The translations under genes were made by a program, and so were the position numbers. From assembly GCF_001426945.1 (NCBI RefSeq), contig NZ_LMFS01000001.1:227412-291411 (forward strand): a stretch of 64,000 nt of DNA, given 5' to 3'. The stretch's first letter is position 1. Every line of letters begins with the position of its first letter. Under the pieces are notes generated by a model that was given only the letters and a program-made list of their open reading frames with translations, searched no databases and was not told where the DNA came from. Source of the stretch: Pseudolabrys sp. Root1462 (GTDB taxonomy: Bacteria; Pseudomonadota; Alphaproteobacteria; Rhizobiales; Xanthobacteraceae). Positions 8,707-17,961 of the stretch are shown piece after piece.

Positions 8707-8976
8707 TCAGCCCTTCTTGCCGGCCTGGTTCTTGCCGGCCTGTTTGGCGCTCATTTTCAGGGCTTCGCGGAAATCGGCGGTGCGGCCGTATTTCTTCAAG
8801 AGGTCGCGGAAGGCCTCTTCGGTGATCTCGGGCAGGTCCTTCATCTGTTCGCGCGCCATCAGCGAGATGGCGTCCCAAGTGGCACGCTCGATCTGGATGC
8901 GCTTGCCGACCAGGTCGTCCTCGCCTGCCGCCGCCTTGCGGCCCTTGGCGGCCGCCTTGCGATTTCTCTTTGCCAT
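8707..8976 (-). CDS. Small basic protein with helix-turn-helix or ribbon-helix-helix-like segment
   Basis: The 89-residue protein opens with a Lys/Arg-rich tail (MAKRNRKAAAKGRK) and has a middle part IQIERATWDAISLMAREQMK followed by a second helix, EEAFRDLLKKYG. One beta strand then two helices is the ribbon-helix-helix order, so DNA binding is possible but unproven. The C-terminus is again Lys-rich. It lies 62 bases upstream of the MgtC-like gene on the same strand. I do not know a named family. Confidence 0.6.
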   Translation of the reverse strand: MAKRNRKAAAKGRKAAAGEDDLVGKRIQIERATWDAISLMAREQMKDLPEITEEAFRDLLKKYGRTADFREALKMSAKQAGKNQAGKKG

Positions 8977-9058
8977 GGCGCCAGCATAACGCATCCCACG
9001 GAAATTGGCTCCTGCAGTCGCCCGGTTCGGTTGGCGGCACGCCGCGCGGCGGTTATGA

Positions 9059-10267
9059 ATGTCCCGTCAATCCTGGACCCGCCGCATGAGCCTCTTTGCC
9101 GCCCGAACCAGTCAAATGCGCGTCCGCGGCCAGCACGAGAGCGGCCGCGTCACCTTCGTCGAGCTGTTTTTCGACCTGGTGTTTGTTTTTGCAGTTACTC
9201 AGCTCTCGCACGGACTGTTAGCTCATCTTAGCCTTGCCGGCCTTGCCCAGATGTCCGTGCTGCTGCTCGCAGTATGGTGGTCGTGGATCAATGCCGCCTG
9301 GGTCACCAACTGGCTGGACCCGGCGCGGCCCGCCGTGCGGATGATGTTGTTTGCCCTGATGCTGGCGGGCTTGGTGTTTGCCGCGGCGATCCCAAAGGGC
9401 TTCGAGGATCGCGCGGTCGTCTTGGCGGTGGCCTATGTGTCAATGCATGTCGTGAGTGACCTCATGATGCTGTGGTCGCTCAACCGGCATGACGCCGTCA
9501 ACTTTCGCAATTTCGTGCGCATCTCGCTATGGCACCTCGCTGCGGCACCGATCTGGCTGGCCGGTAGTTATGCCGATGCGACGCTGAGGCTCGAACTGTG
9601 GGTGCTGGCCGCGGCCATCGAAACGGTGGCACCGATTCTCGGTTACTGGGTGCCATGGATAGGCCGCTCGACCACCAGCGAATGGGTCGTCGCCGGCAAC
9701 CACATGGCGGAGCGCTGCGGCCTGTTCATCATCATCGCGCTTGGCGAGTCAATTCTGATCACCGGCGCGACCTTTGCCACGCTGACCTGGACTGCCGAAC
9801 ATATCGCGGCGTTTCTGACGGCCTTTGTCGGCAGTGTGGCGCTATGGGCCGTGTACTTCAACATTGGCGCCGAACGGGCCAGCCGGCAGATCGAAACGTC
9901 AAGCGACCCAGGTCGGCTGGCGCGCTCGGGCTACACCTTCATGCATTTGCCAATCGTCGCCGGCATCATCGTCATCGCCGTCGGCGATGAACTGGTGCTG
10001 CACCACCCCGGCGGCCACATCGAGCTGCCGGCGCTTGCCGCGCTGGTCGGCGGGCCGGTGCTCTACCTCGTCGGCAATGCCTTGTTCAAGCGGCTGTCGG
10101 CGCCGAACCTACCGCTGTCGCACCTGATCGGGCTCGGCCTTCTCGTGCTGGCGATCCCGGCGTCGCTTTATCTGACGCCGCTCACGCTGTCGGCCGCGAC
10201 GACAGCGATCATGATCGTCGTCGCCGTGTGGGAATGGCTGTCCTTGCGCCGGCGCGAGGAGCGCTGA
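9059..10267 (+). CDS. Low temperature requirement protein A (LtrA) family membrane protein
   Basis: This 402-residue polytopic protein starts with a basic region and then the LtrA signature VTFVELFFDLVFVFAVTQLS. Later it has the family pattern HMAERCGLFIIIALGESIL in the middle of the chain and ends in several hydrophobic helices. LtrA proteins are named from a Listeria cold-growth mutant and their biochemical role is unknown. An internal Met at 9086 is an equally good start. It is rightward, with the convergent CoA-transferase ending 11 bases later. Confidence 0.85.
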   Translation: MSRQSWTRRMSLFAARTSQMRVRGQHESGRVTFVELFFDLVFVFAVTQLSHGLLAHLSLAGLAQMSVLLLAVWWSWINAAWVTNWLDPARPAVRMMLFALMLAGLVFAAAIPKGFEDRAVVLAVAYVSMHVVSDLMMLWSLNRHDAVNFRNFVRISLWHLAAAPIWLAGSYADATLRLELWVLAAAIETVAPILGYWVPWIGRSTTSEWVVAGNHMAERCGLFIIIALGESILITGATFATLTWTAEHIAAFLTAFVGSVALWAVYFNIGAERASRQIETSSDPGRLARSGYTFMHLPIVAGIIVIAVGDELVLHHPGGHIELPALAALVGGPVLYLVGNALFKRLSAPNLPLSHLIGLGLLVLAIPASLYLTPLTLSAATTAIMIVVAVWEWLSLRRREER

Positions 10268-10278
10268 GCGAAGGCTGA

Positions 10279-11451
10279 TCAGCCTTCGCCGATCTCCTTG
10301 AGGATTTCCGCGGTGTGCTCGCCGAGCTTCGGCGAGGGACGGTCGCTCGCCGCCCGCCAGCCGTCCATTACGATCGGTGTGCGCACGCCCGGAATCTTGC
10401 CGCTCTTGGCGTCGGCGCTCGGATATTCGAGCTTCATGCCGCGGTGCACGACCTGCGGGTCGTTGAACACCTGCTCGACATTGTTGATCGGGCCGGCGGG
10501 CACGCCCTGCGTCTCGAGCTGCGCCAGCAGGTCGTCGCGCTTCAGCTGCGACGTCAGTGCCGACAGTTTGCCGATCAGCTCCTCGCGGTGCGTCAGCCGC
10601 CCGGTGTTGTCGGCGTAGGCCGGGTTCTGCGCCAGATCCGGCGCGCCAAGAATGTTGCACAGCTTGACGTACTGACCGGTATTGCCGGTGGCGATGATAA
10701 TGTGACCGTCGGCCACCGGGAAAACCTGGTAGGGAACGATATTGGCGTGGGCGTTGCCGATGCGCTTTGGAATGTTTCCGGAGACCATGTAGTTCAGCGC
10801 CTGATTCGACAGCACGCCGACCGTCGAGTCGACCAGCGCGGTATCGACGTAGCAGCCTTTACCGGTCGTCTTGCGTTGATGCAGCGCAGCAAGGATGCCG
10901 ATCACCGAATAGACGCCGGTGAAGATGTCCGACATCGGAATGCCGATACGCGTCGGCTCGCCATCCGGCATGCCGGTCAGCTCCATCACGCCGCCCATAC
11001 CCTGCGCCATCAGGTCGTAGCCGGCGCGCTTGGCATAGGGCCCATCCTGGCCAAAGCCCGTGACCGAGCAGTAGATCAGGTGCGGAAATTCCTCTTTCAT
11101 GCTCGCGTAGTCGAGCTTGAATTTGGCCAGCCCACCGACCTTGAAGTTCTCAATCAGCACGTCCGATTTCGCCGCCAGCTTGCGCACAATGCGCTGGCCT
11201 TCGGGGTCCTCGAAATCGAGTTCGATCGAGCGCTTGCCACGATTGGCGGCGTGAAAATAGGCAGCGCCCAGATGGTCGCCTTCCTTCGCCTCGACGAAGG
11301 GCGGGCCCCACTGGCGGGTATCGTCACCGGCGCCCTTGCGCTCGACCTTGATCACGTCCGCGCCGAGATCGGCGAGGGTCTGTCCAGCCCATGGCCCGGC
11401 GAGAATGCGGGCGAGTTCAAGGACGCGGACGCCCTGCAGCGGCTTGGACAT
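10279..11451 (-). CDS. CaiB/BaiF family III CoA-transferase
   Basis: The 390-residue enzyme starts at MSKPLQGVRVLEL, the usual family opening. The catalytic Asp is in MSDIFTGVYS (about residue 175). The conserved blocks LGADVIKVE and RGKRSIELD bind CoA. Family III enzymes move CoA between carboxylic acids through an aspartyl anhydride. The gene is divergent from the TRAP/malonyl-CoA decarboxylase operon, with about 260 bases between them, so a role in charging an imported dicarboxylate such as malonate is a reasonable inference. An in-frame start at 11550 would add 33 unlikely residues. Confidence 0.9.
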   Translation of the reverse strand: MSKPLQGVRVLELARILAGPWAGQTLADLGADVIKVERKGAGDDTRQWGPPFVEAKEGDHLGAAYFHAANRGKRSIELDFEDPEGQRIVRKLAAKSDVLIENFKVGGLAKFKLDYASMKEEFPHLIYCSVTGFGQDGPYAKRAGYDLMAQGMGGVMELTGMPDGEPTRIGIPMSDIFTGVYSVIGILAALHQRKTTGKGCYVDTALVDSTVGVLSNQALNYMVSGNIPKRIGNAHANIVPYQVFPVADGHIIIATGNTGQYVKLCNILGAPDLAQNPAYADNTGRLTHREELIGKLSALTSQLKRDDLLAQLETQGVPAGPINNVEQVFNDPQVVHRGMKLEYPSADAKSGKIPGVRTPIVMDGWRAASDRPSPKLGEHTAEILKEIGEG

Positions 11452-11711
11452 GATCGGGTCTCCGGCAGAAGGTGTAGATTTATCAGGCTCGGCGCGCCTT
11501 ATAGTGACATCGCTCCGCTCTGGCCAGACCGGCGATCTGCCGACAGGCAAGGGGACGGCTTGGCAATATGCTGCCGGCTATGGCACTGAAGGGCCGCCGC
11601 CGCTACAGTAGCGAGGGGCTAACCAATCATAATGAGTTGCTCGAGATGTCCGCGGCCTCGACGCCGTGGACGGGTTGGGCGGCCAAAAGACTTTAAATGG
11701 AGGAGAACCTG

Positions 11712-12707
11712 ATGAGGAAAATGACGACGATTCTGGCCGGCGTTGTGGCGGCCGTTGCGCTGACTGCGTCGGCGCAAGCGCAGGTGACGCTGAAGGCGTC
11801 CCATCAGTTTCCGGGCGGCAAGGGCGACGTCCGAGACGATATGGTGCAGATGATTGCCAAGGAAGTCGGCGCAGCCAATGTCGGGGTGACGATCCAGGTC
11901 TATCCGGGTGCCTCTCTGTTCAAGCCGAATGACCAGTGGAATGCCATGGTCAATGGTCAGCTCGACATGACGCTGTTCCCGCTTGATTACGCCAGCGGCA
12001 AGGTCCCGACCTTCTCGGCGACCTTGATGCCCGGCCTGATCCGCAGCCAAGAGCGCGCCAAGCGCATCAACAACTCGCAATTCATGAAGGACATCCGCGC
12101 GGAAATCGAAAAGCACGGTGTCATCGTGCTGTCGGATGCGTGGTTCGCCGGCGGCGTCGCCGCGAAGGGCGGCTGCATCGTCAAGCCCGATGACCTTAAG
12201 GGCAAGAAATTCCGCGCTGCCGGTCCGACTTTTGCCGGCATGTGGGAAATGGCCGGCGCTTCCATCGTCTCGCCGCCGTCGAACGAAATCTATAATGCGT
12301 TCCAGAGCGGCGTCGTGAGCGCCACCGACACCAGCCTCGGCTCATTCCAGTCGATGCGTCTCTACGAAGTGACCGACTGTCTCACTGCGCCAGGCGACAA
12401 CGCGTTGTGGTTCATGTACGAGCCGGTGCTGATGTCGAAGAAGAGCTTCGCCAAGCTCAACAAGCAGCAGCAGGACGCCGTGATTGCCGCCGGCAAGAAG
12501 GCGCAAGCTTTCTACGAAGGCAAGGCGGACGCGGTCAACGAAGCCGCCATCAAGGCTTTCAAGGATCACAACGTCAAGGTGGTGACGCTGAGCGACGCCG
12601 ACTACGACCTGTGGATCAAGGAAGCCAAGAAGAGCTCCTATGCCAAGTTCGCCAAGGATGTGCCGAACGGGCAGAAGCTCATCGACGAAGCCCTCGCGGT
12701 CAAGTAA
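11712..12707 (+). CDS. TRAP transporter solute-binding protein (DctP family), probable malonate binder
   Basis: This 331-residue precursor has a signal peptide (MRKMTTILAGVVAAVALTASAQA, cut before QVTLKASHQF). The mature part has the DctP pattern, including GKKFRAAGPTFAGMWEMAG, the segment around the conserved Arg that binds the ligand carboxylate. The ATG at 11712 is preceded by GGAGGAG at good distance; an earlier in-frame ATG lacks one. It is followed by the two TRAP permeases and malonyl-CoA decarboxylase. In Sinorhizobium a TRAP system (MatPQM) imports malonate, so malonate is the best guess here. A strong terminator-like hairpin separates it from the permeases. Confidence 0.88.
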   Translation: MRKMTTILAGVVAAVALTASAQAQVTLKASHQFPGGKGDVRDDMVQMIAKEVGAANVGVTIQVYPGASLFKPNDQWNAMVNGQLDMTLFPLDYASGKVPTFSATLMPGLIRSQERAKRINNSQFMKDIRAEIEKHGVIVLSDAWFAGGVAAKGGCIVKPDDLKGKKFRAAGPTFAGMWEMAGASIVSPPSNEIYNAFQSGVVSATDTSLGSFQSMRLYEVTDCLTAPGDNALWFMYEPVLMSKKSFAKLNKQQQDAVIAAGKKAQAFYEGKADAVNEAAIKAFKDHNVKVVTLSDADYDLWIKEAKKSSYAKFAKDVPNGQKLIDEALAVK

Positions 12708-12717
12708 CGAGCTGGCG

Positions 12718-12755
12718 GCCGGCCGGCGGGAAACCGCCGGCCGGCGTTTGCTTTT
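12718..12755 (+). terminator. Intrinsic terminator or attenuator between TRAP binding protein and permease genes
   Basis: A perfect 12-bp GC stem (12718-12729 with 12734-12745, loop GAAA) is followed by a T-rich run, TTTGCTTTT. It lies 10 bases after the binding-protein stop and before dctQ. It should end many transcripts and leave less mRNA for the permeases. Confidence 0.8.
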
Positions 12756-12772
12756 CATTCCTGACGGTCTGG

Positions 12773-13348
12773 ATGAAATTCATGGATAGTTTCGTGCGTG
12801 CCGTGGCCTTCGCGTCGCGTGTCGCAGGTGTGATCGGGGCGCTGCTGATACTCGCCGCCGTCCTCGTCATTTGCGACATCGTCGTCGAGCGCTACATTCT
12901 CAACCTGACGACGATCTGGCAGATCGACGTGGTGACCTATTGCATCGTAGGTGCCACATTCATCTCGAGCCCTTACGTGCTGATGACGCGCGGCCACGTC
13001 AATGTCGACGTGCTGCCGATCTATCTCGGCCAAACGGCACGCTACTGGCTCGCCCTGGCGACCAGTCTCGTGGCGCTGGCTTTCTGCGTCGTCATGTTCA
13101 TCCTCTGCACGGCCTATTGGCACCAGGCCTTTAGCGAAGGGTGGCTTTCCAATACGGTCTGGCGAGCTCGGCTCTGGGTGCCCTATCTGTCGATGCCGAT
13201 CGGGCTCGGTCTGCTTGTGCTGCAATACGTCGCCGACATCTATTGCCTGGCGACCGGCCGCGCGCCGCCCTTCGGTCTCAAGCCTAATGAAGACGCCGAG
13301 GCGATCGCCCGCGCGCACGCCGAACAGGCGCTCGGAGGTGCAGGATGA
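12773..13348 (+). CDS. TRAP transporter small permease subunit (DctQ family)
   Basis: The 191-residue protein (start MKFMDSF; Met at 12782 is also possible) has four membrane helices, beginning with RVAGVIGALLILAAVLVICD. It includes the DctQ feature TRGHVNVDVLP in the loop after helix 2. It ends with a charged tail, and its stop overlaps the ATG of the large permease by four bases (ATGA), so the two subunits are coupled. It would form the membrane complex with DctM below and accept substrate from the binding protein above. Confidence 0.88.
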   Translation: MKFMDSFVRAVAFASRVAGVIGALLILAAVLVICDIVVERYILNLTTIWQIDVVTYCIVGATFISSPYVLMTRGHVNVDVLPIYLGQTARYWLALATSLVALAFCVVMFILCTAYWHQAFSEGWLSNTVWRARLWVPYLSMPIGLGLLVLQYVADIYCLATGRAPPFGLKPNEDAEAIARAHAEQALGGAG

Positions 13349-14661
13349 GCCCGCCCGTCCAAGGAGGCATCGTCCTCCTCGTCACGCTGCTGATGCTGGT
13401 GTCCGGCATCCCAGTGGCGTTCGGTCTCGGCGCCATCGCGGTGGCGTTCCTGATGCTGTTCCAGGGCTTCGATGCCATTCACGTCGTCGCGGAGACATTC
13501 TGGTCCGGTCTCGACGAGTTTACGCTCGTCGCCATTCCGATGTTCGTGATGATGGGCGCCGCGATCGGCTCGTCGCCGGCCGGCAAGGATCTTTATGAGG
13601 CGCTCGATCGCTGGCTGTACCGTCTGCCCGGCGGGCTTGCGATCTCCAACATCGGCGCCTGCGCGATTTTCGCGGCGCTGACCGGTTCGTCACCTGCATG
13701 CTGCGCCGCCATCGGCAAGATGGGTATCCCCGAGATGCGCAAGCGCGGATACCCGGACGACGTCGCCACCGGTTCGATCTGCGCCGGCGGCACCCTCGGC
13801 ATTCTCATCCCGCCCTCGGTGACGTTCATCCTCTACGGCATCGCGACGGAATCTTCGATCGGGCGGCTCTTCATCGCCGGCATCATGCCGGGGTTGTTGC
13901 TGACGGCGATGTTCATGGCGTGGACAATTTTCATCATCTGGAAGCGAGGGTTCCGTTCGCACGACATCAACTTCCGCTATTCGTGGAAGGAGAAGTTCGC
14001 GTCGATCCCGAAGATCGCGCCGTTCCTCTTCATCATCGTCGGCGTAATGTACGCGCTGTATGGCGGCGTCGCGACGCCGTCTGAAGCCGCGGGCGTCGGT
14101 GCCGCGCTCTGCCTGTTCCTTGCGGTCCTGATCTACCGGCTGTGGAGCAAGGACCAGATCTGGCACATTCTGCGCGACACGATGCGCGAGTCGGTGATGA
14201 TCCTGACCATCATCGCCGCCGCCGTCCTGTTCGGCTACATGCTGACCTCGCTCTATCTCACCCAGACTTTGGCGCAGGCGATCGCCGACGCGCACTTCAA
14301 CCGCTGGGTGCTGATGGGGATGATCAACCTGTTCCTCTTGGTGTCTGGCTTCTTCATCCCGCCGGCCGCGATCATCCTGATGACGTCCCCGATCCTGCTG
14401 CCGATCATCGTGGCCGCCGGGTTCGACCCGATCTGGTTCGGCGTCATTTTGACGATCAACATGGAAATCGGCCTGATCCATCCGCCGGTGGGGTTGAACA
14501 TCTACATTGTCAACGCCATCGCGCCGGATGTGCCGCTGGCGAAGGTCATGTGGGGGACGCTGCCCTACGTTGGTTGCATGGTGCTATGCATCATCATCCT
14601 GTGTATATTCCCCGAAATCGCCACCTGGTTACCCAATCATCTGATGGGGCCCGGAAAGTAG
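13345..14661 (+). CDS. TRAP transporter large permease subunit (DctM family)
   Basis: The 438-residue protein has about twelve hydrophobic segments. Family blocks include TGSSPACCAAIGKMGIPEM, GGTLGILIPPSVTFILYG and, near the end, NMEIGLIHPPVGLNIYIVN. These form the sodium and substrate sites in structures of the family. It has standard length. It is translationally coupled to the small permease and lies 37 bases before malonyl-CoA decarboxylase. A 7-bp hairpin without a T-run (14661-14679) sits in that gap, so read-through into the decarboxylase is expected. Confidence 0.92.
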   Translation: MSPPVQGGIVLLVTLLMLVSGIPVAFGLGAIAVAFLMLFQGFDAIHVVAETFWSGLDEFTLVAIPMFVMMGAAIGSSPAGKDLYEALDRWLYRLPGGLAISNIGACAIFAALTGSSPACCAAIGKMGIPEMRKRGYPDDVATGSICAGGTLGILIPPSVTFILYGIATESSIGRLFIAGIMPGLLLTAMFMAWTIFIIWKRGFRSHDINFRYSWKEKFASIPKIAPFLFIIVGVMYALYGGVATPSEAAGVGAALCLFLAVLIYRLWSKDQIWHILRDTMRESVMILTIIAAAVLFGYMLTSLYLTQTLAQAIADAHFNRWVLMGMINLFLLVSGFFIPPAAIILMTSPILLPIIVAAGFDPIWFGVILTINMEIGLIHPPVGLNIYIVNAIAPDVPLAKVMWGTLPYVGCMVLCIIILCIFPEIATWLPNHLMGPGK

Positions 14662-14698
14662 GGCGCCGGTCGGGCGCCCGGTCTGTAGGGAATGCTCG

Positions 14699-16063
14699 AT
14701 GAACACGTCCTTTTTCGGGGAACTGTTGCAGACGATTTCCGACCGCGGCCGGGCCTTGCTCGACCGCGGCCGGGATCGCCGCGGCGACACCGAGGCCCGT
14801 TCGGAAAGTCTCGTCGAACGCTGCGAGCATTTGCTGTCGGGGCGCGGTGAGGCCTCTGGCGTCGCCCGGGCCCGCGACATTCTGACCAGTTACGCCGAAT
14901 TGACCACCGGGCCGCGTATCGCCTTCTTCGAGGCGTTGGCGGATCGCTTCGGCGCCGACAGCGAGCGGATGAAGGCTGCCTTTGCTTCCTGGGAGCGCGA
15001 GCCGGGCGACAAGACTGCCGCGGCGTTGCATGCCGCTTCCGAGCCGCGCCGCCAGGAGCTGTTCCGCCGGCTCAACTTGGCGCCGGGTGGCACTGCGGCC
15101 CTGGTTCACATGCGTGAACAACTCATGGACGTGCTGCCGAACCGGCCCGAGCTGCAGGCCGTCGACGACGATTTCGTGCATCTGTTCACGTCGTGGTTCA
15201 ACCGCGGCTTCCTGGTGCTGCGGCACATCGACTGGTCGACGCCCGCGAACATCCTGGAGAAGATCATCCGCTACGAGGCGGTGCACGAGATCCGTGACTG
15301 GGACGATCTGCGCCGCCGCATCGATCCGGAAGACCGCCGCTGCTACGCCTTCTTCCACCCGGCGCTGATCGACGAGCCGCTGATCTTCGTCGAGGTCGCG
15401 CTGACCCGTGACATTCCCGAGGCGATCGCGCCGATCCTGGCGCAAGCCCGCGATACGATCGAACCGGAAAAGGCGCGCACCGCGGCGTTTTATTCGATTT
15501 CCAATTGCCAGCGCGGTCTTGCTGGCGTGTCGTTTGGTAACTTCCTGATCAAACAGGTCGTTGAGGAGATCTGCCGCGAACTGCCGAAGCTGTCCAACCT
15601 CGTCACGCTGTCTCCGGCGCCGACGTTCGCCAAGTGGCTGAAGCGTGAGCGCGCCGCCGAAACCTCGGCGGTATTGAACGACGCCGACAAGGCATTGCTG
15701 GCGAACCTCGACGCGCCGGGCTGGTGGAACGATGCCGAAAAGGTCGAAACGTTGCGCGACACCATGAAGCGTGCCGCCGCTTATTACTATCTTCGCGCCA
15801 AGACGCCGCGCGGCATGCCGCTTGACCCGGTGGCGCGGTTCCATCTCGGGAATGGCGCGCGGCTCGAGCGCATCGATTGGCTCGGCGACGCCTCCGACAA
15901 AGGCATCTCGCAGTCCTACGGGTTGATGGTGAATTACCTGTACGATCTCGAAGACATCGAGAAGAACCACGAAGCCTTCGCCGAGCAGCGCACCGTGGTC
16001 GCATCGAGCGCCGTGCAGCGCCTGCTGCGGCCGTCGCTCGAACTCGTTCCGATCGCCGGCTAA
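14699..16063 (+). CDS. Malonyl-CoA decarboxylase
   Basis: The 454-residue enzyme matches the MCD family over its full length. An N-terminal helical domain spans ~1-170, followed by a GNAT-fold catalytic domain. Recognisable blocks are HPALIDEPLIFVEVAL (~220), FYSISNCQRGLAGVSFG with the catalytic Ser region (~264-280) and PVARFHLGNGARLERIDWL with the catalytic His (382). It converts malonyl-CoA to acetyl-CoA and CO2. It follows a TRAP transporter in one operon, while a family III CoA-transferase lies divergently upstream. Together these suggest a malonate uptake and catabolism unit. Its stop overlaps the convergent SDR gene by four bases. Confidence 0.95.
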   Translation: MNTSFFGELLQTISDRGRALLDRGRDRRGDTEARSESLVERCEHLLSGRGEASGVARARDILTSYAELTTGPRIAFFEALADRFGADSERMKAAFASWEREPGDKTAAALHAASEPRRQELFRRLNLAPGGTAALVHMREQLMDVLPNRPELQAVDDDFVHLFTSWFNRGFLVLRHIDWSTPANILEKIIRYEAVHEIRDWDDLRRRIDPEDRRCYAFFHPALIDEPLIFVEVALTRDIPEAIAPILAQARDTIEPEKARTAAFYSISNCQRGLAGVSFGNFLIKQVVEEICRELPKLSNLVTLSPAPTFAKWLKRERAAETSAVLNDADKALLANLDAPGWWNDAEKVETLRDTMKRAAAYYYLRAKTPRGMPLDPVARFHLGNGARLERIDWLGDASDKGISQSYGLMVNYLYDLEDIEKNHEAFAEQRTVVASSAVQRLLRPSLELVPIAG

Positions 16064-16770
16064 GAGCGCCCGTACACCGGCACGACGCCGCCACGCGCCA
16101 CCGCGTTATCTGCCGAGGCGAGATAGACGATCGTCGCCGCGACCTCCTCGACCTTCGGCCATTTGGCGAAATCCGCCTTCGGCATCGCCTTGCGGTTAGC
16201 GGCGGTGTCCATGATCGACGGCGCGATCGCGTTGACGAGAATGCCGTCCTTGGCGACCTCTTCGGCCAGCGCGGCAGACAGGGCGGCAACGCCCGATTTG
16301 GCAACAGTGTAGGCGGTCATGCCGGCACCGCTGCGCGGCTCGAGCGCGGGTCGCGCCGCGACGTTGACGATGCGGCCGCCTTTGTTGCCGCTTTGGCCGG
16401 CGGCCTTGATCGCCTTCACCGCTGCGCGGCAGCACAGGAAGCAGGAGACCAAATTGCCGTTGAGCTGCGCCATCAGCGCGGTCTTGTCGGTGTCCTCGAT
16501 GGCGCCCATGGCGAAGCCTCCGGCGATGTGAATTGACGCCCAAAGCTTGCGGCCGTCGTAAATGCTCGCGACCACGGCTTCATCGGAGAGATCGCCGGCC
16601 GCGACCAGAGTGACGCTTTTGCTGTCGCGATGGGTAAAGCGCTGTGCCTCGGCCTCGTTGCGGTACGGCACGATGCATTCGGCGCCCGCCTCGATCAGGC
16701 CGCCAATCACGGCGGTGCCGAGTGCGCCGGTGCCGCCGGTGACGACGATGGTCTTGTCGGTGAAAAACAT
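16060..16770 (-). CDS. Short-chain dehydrogenase/reductase (SDR)
   Basis: The 236-residue protein starts at MFFTDKTIVV with an AGGAGA ribosome site upstream. Residues ~8-17 hold the NAD(P)-binding glycine motif VVTGGTGALG, an NVAARPA region follows, and the catalytic YTVAKSG (YxxxK) lies near residue 155. It has the length of classical SDRs. The preceding Ser position falls in the poorly conserved PALEPRSGAG stretch, so the exact catalytic triad is not certain. The substrate is unknown. It converges on malonyl-CoA decarboxylase. Confidence 0.88.
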   Translation of the reverse strand: MFFTDKTIVVTGGTGALGTAVIGGLIEAGAECIVPYRNEAEAQRFTHRDSKSVTLVAAGDLSDEAVVASIYDGRKLWASIHIAGGFAMGAIEDTDKTALMAQLNGNLVSCFLCCRAAVKAIKAAGQSGNKGGRIVNVAARPALEPRSGAGMTAYTVAKSGVAALSAALAEEVAKDGILVNAIAPSIMDTAANRKAMPKADFAKWPKVEEVAATIVYLASADNAVARGGVVPVYGRS

Positions 16771-16904
16771 GCGCGGCGTTCTCCTGGTGTCATCGTACGC
16801 GAAAGCGGGCGATCCAGTATCTGCCGACGCGGCGTGACAGTCGAGCGGCAACGATTACAGGTTGTCCAACTTCAGGGAGCATGACGGCGCAGGGCGCCGG
16901 GAGC

Positions 16905-17771
16905 TCAACCCCGCCCGCGCTTCACGCGTATCGGCAGCACCTGGTACTCGACCCAGTTCGCGACCTCGCTGACGCGCAGCTTCTTGTCGAGGACGTTCTG
17001 GCTGATGCCATGGCGCCACGACAGTCGCTTGCACCCGGGGTCCCGATCGAGGTCATCGAGATCGCGCGCAAATTCCTTCATGTCGGCTTCATCGGCGAAA
17101 AAGCCTTCGCCAATCAGGCGCGTGCCTATGCGCCGGACGATCACTGCGAGTTCGCGCAGCGGATATTCCGGATGATACTGCACGCCCCAGGCGGTAGAAC
17201 CGGGCGTGCGAAACTCCACCGCCTGAACTTGCGACACGGCATTGCTGGAAAGCACCGTGGCGCCAGCCGGCAGTGTCTCGACTTCGTCGAGATGGACGGT
17301 CGGCGCATTGAAGACATCGAGCTTGCCCACATACATTGGATGCTTGCGACCCGCTTCCGTCAGTCTTATGCCGCGGCCAAAACCGATCTCGCGGCCCTTC
17401 GGATTCCGGCGTACGACGCCGCCGCTCGCGACAGTAATAACCTGCAGCCCCCAGCACGAGCCGAACACCGGCGTGCCGGTGCCGAGCGCAGTGCGCACCA
17501 AATCGATCTGCCGGATCACTTCGGGGCCGCCGTTATAGATATGCAGGCCGGAGCCGGTGATGGCGATGCCGTCGTAACCTTCCAGCGCCTCGCCGGCCGG
17601 CAATTGCGCGGCGGTATCGGCCGGGTGGCAGATGTCGACCTGGGCCACCGGCAACAGTTCGCGCAGCAGGGCCGCATAGCCCTTGCTGGCTTCGGTGCCG
17701 CCGAACGATACATGTTCGGCCATGGTGGCGGGGTTATTGCCTTCTATGACGAGCAGACGGGGGGTAGGCAT
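16905..17771 (-). CDS. Class I glutamine amidotransferase-like protein
   Basis: This is a 288-residue single-domain protein. The GATase triad is complete: nucleophile Cys106 in FGSCWGLQ, and His200 and Glu202 in VQYHPEY. Free-standing class I GATases of this type resemble the glutamine domain of GMP synthase or gamma-glutamyl hydrolases (PuuD-like). No partner synthetase is adjacent, so hydrolysis of a gamma-glutamyl compound is as likely as ammonia supply. The C-terminal ~60 residues extend beyond the minimal domain. It is monocistronic, with 134 bases to the SDR gene downstream. Confidence 0.85.
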   Translation of the reverse strand: MPTPRLLVIEGNNPATMAEHVSFGGTEASKGYAALLRELLPVAQVDICHPADTAAQLPAGEALEGYDGIAITGSGLHIYNGGPEVIRQIDLVRTALGTGTPVFGSCWGLQVITVASGGVVRRNPKGREIGFGRGIRLTEAGRKHPMYVGKLDVFNAPTVHLDEVETLPAGATVLSSNAVSQVQAVEFRTPGSTAWGVQYHPEYPLRELAVIVRRIGTRLIGEGFFADEADMKEFARDLDDLDRDPGCKRLSWRHGISQNVLDKKLRVSEVANWVEYQVLPIRVKRGRG

Positions 17772-17961
17772 GGAGTCCCAAGGAAACAGGCGTCAAATGA
17801 GACGCGGAAAGAACAAGAGAGATATGTCGAAGCCAAGGCATTTTGCAACGGCCGGGGAAATTTATGGCTTTAAGCCGCGTTAACAGGGCGGACGTTAGAT
17901 TATACGAGGCCGGCTGGCCTTCCGCCGCTGGCAAGGCGAATCATGCGAACCGGGATGCCCC

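Noticed and set aside
10315-11589. 424-codon open frame on the plus strand opposite the CoA-transferase
   Set aside because: Shadow of the minus-strand gene. No ribosome site or family match.
14594-15970. 458-codon open frame on the minus strand opposite malonyl-CoA decarboxylase
   Set aside because: The plus strand holds an enzyme with all family motifs. The opposite frame is Arg/Ala/Gly-rich with no domain, a usual shadow in high-GC DNA.
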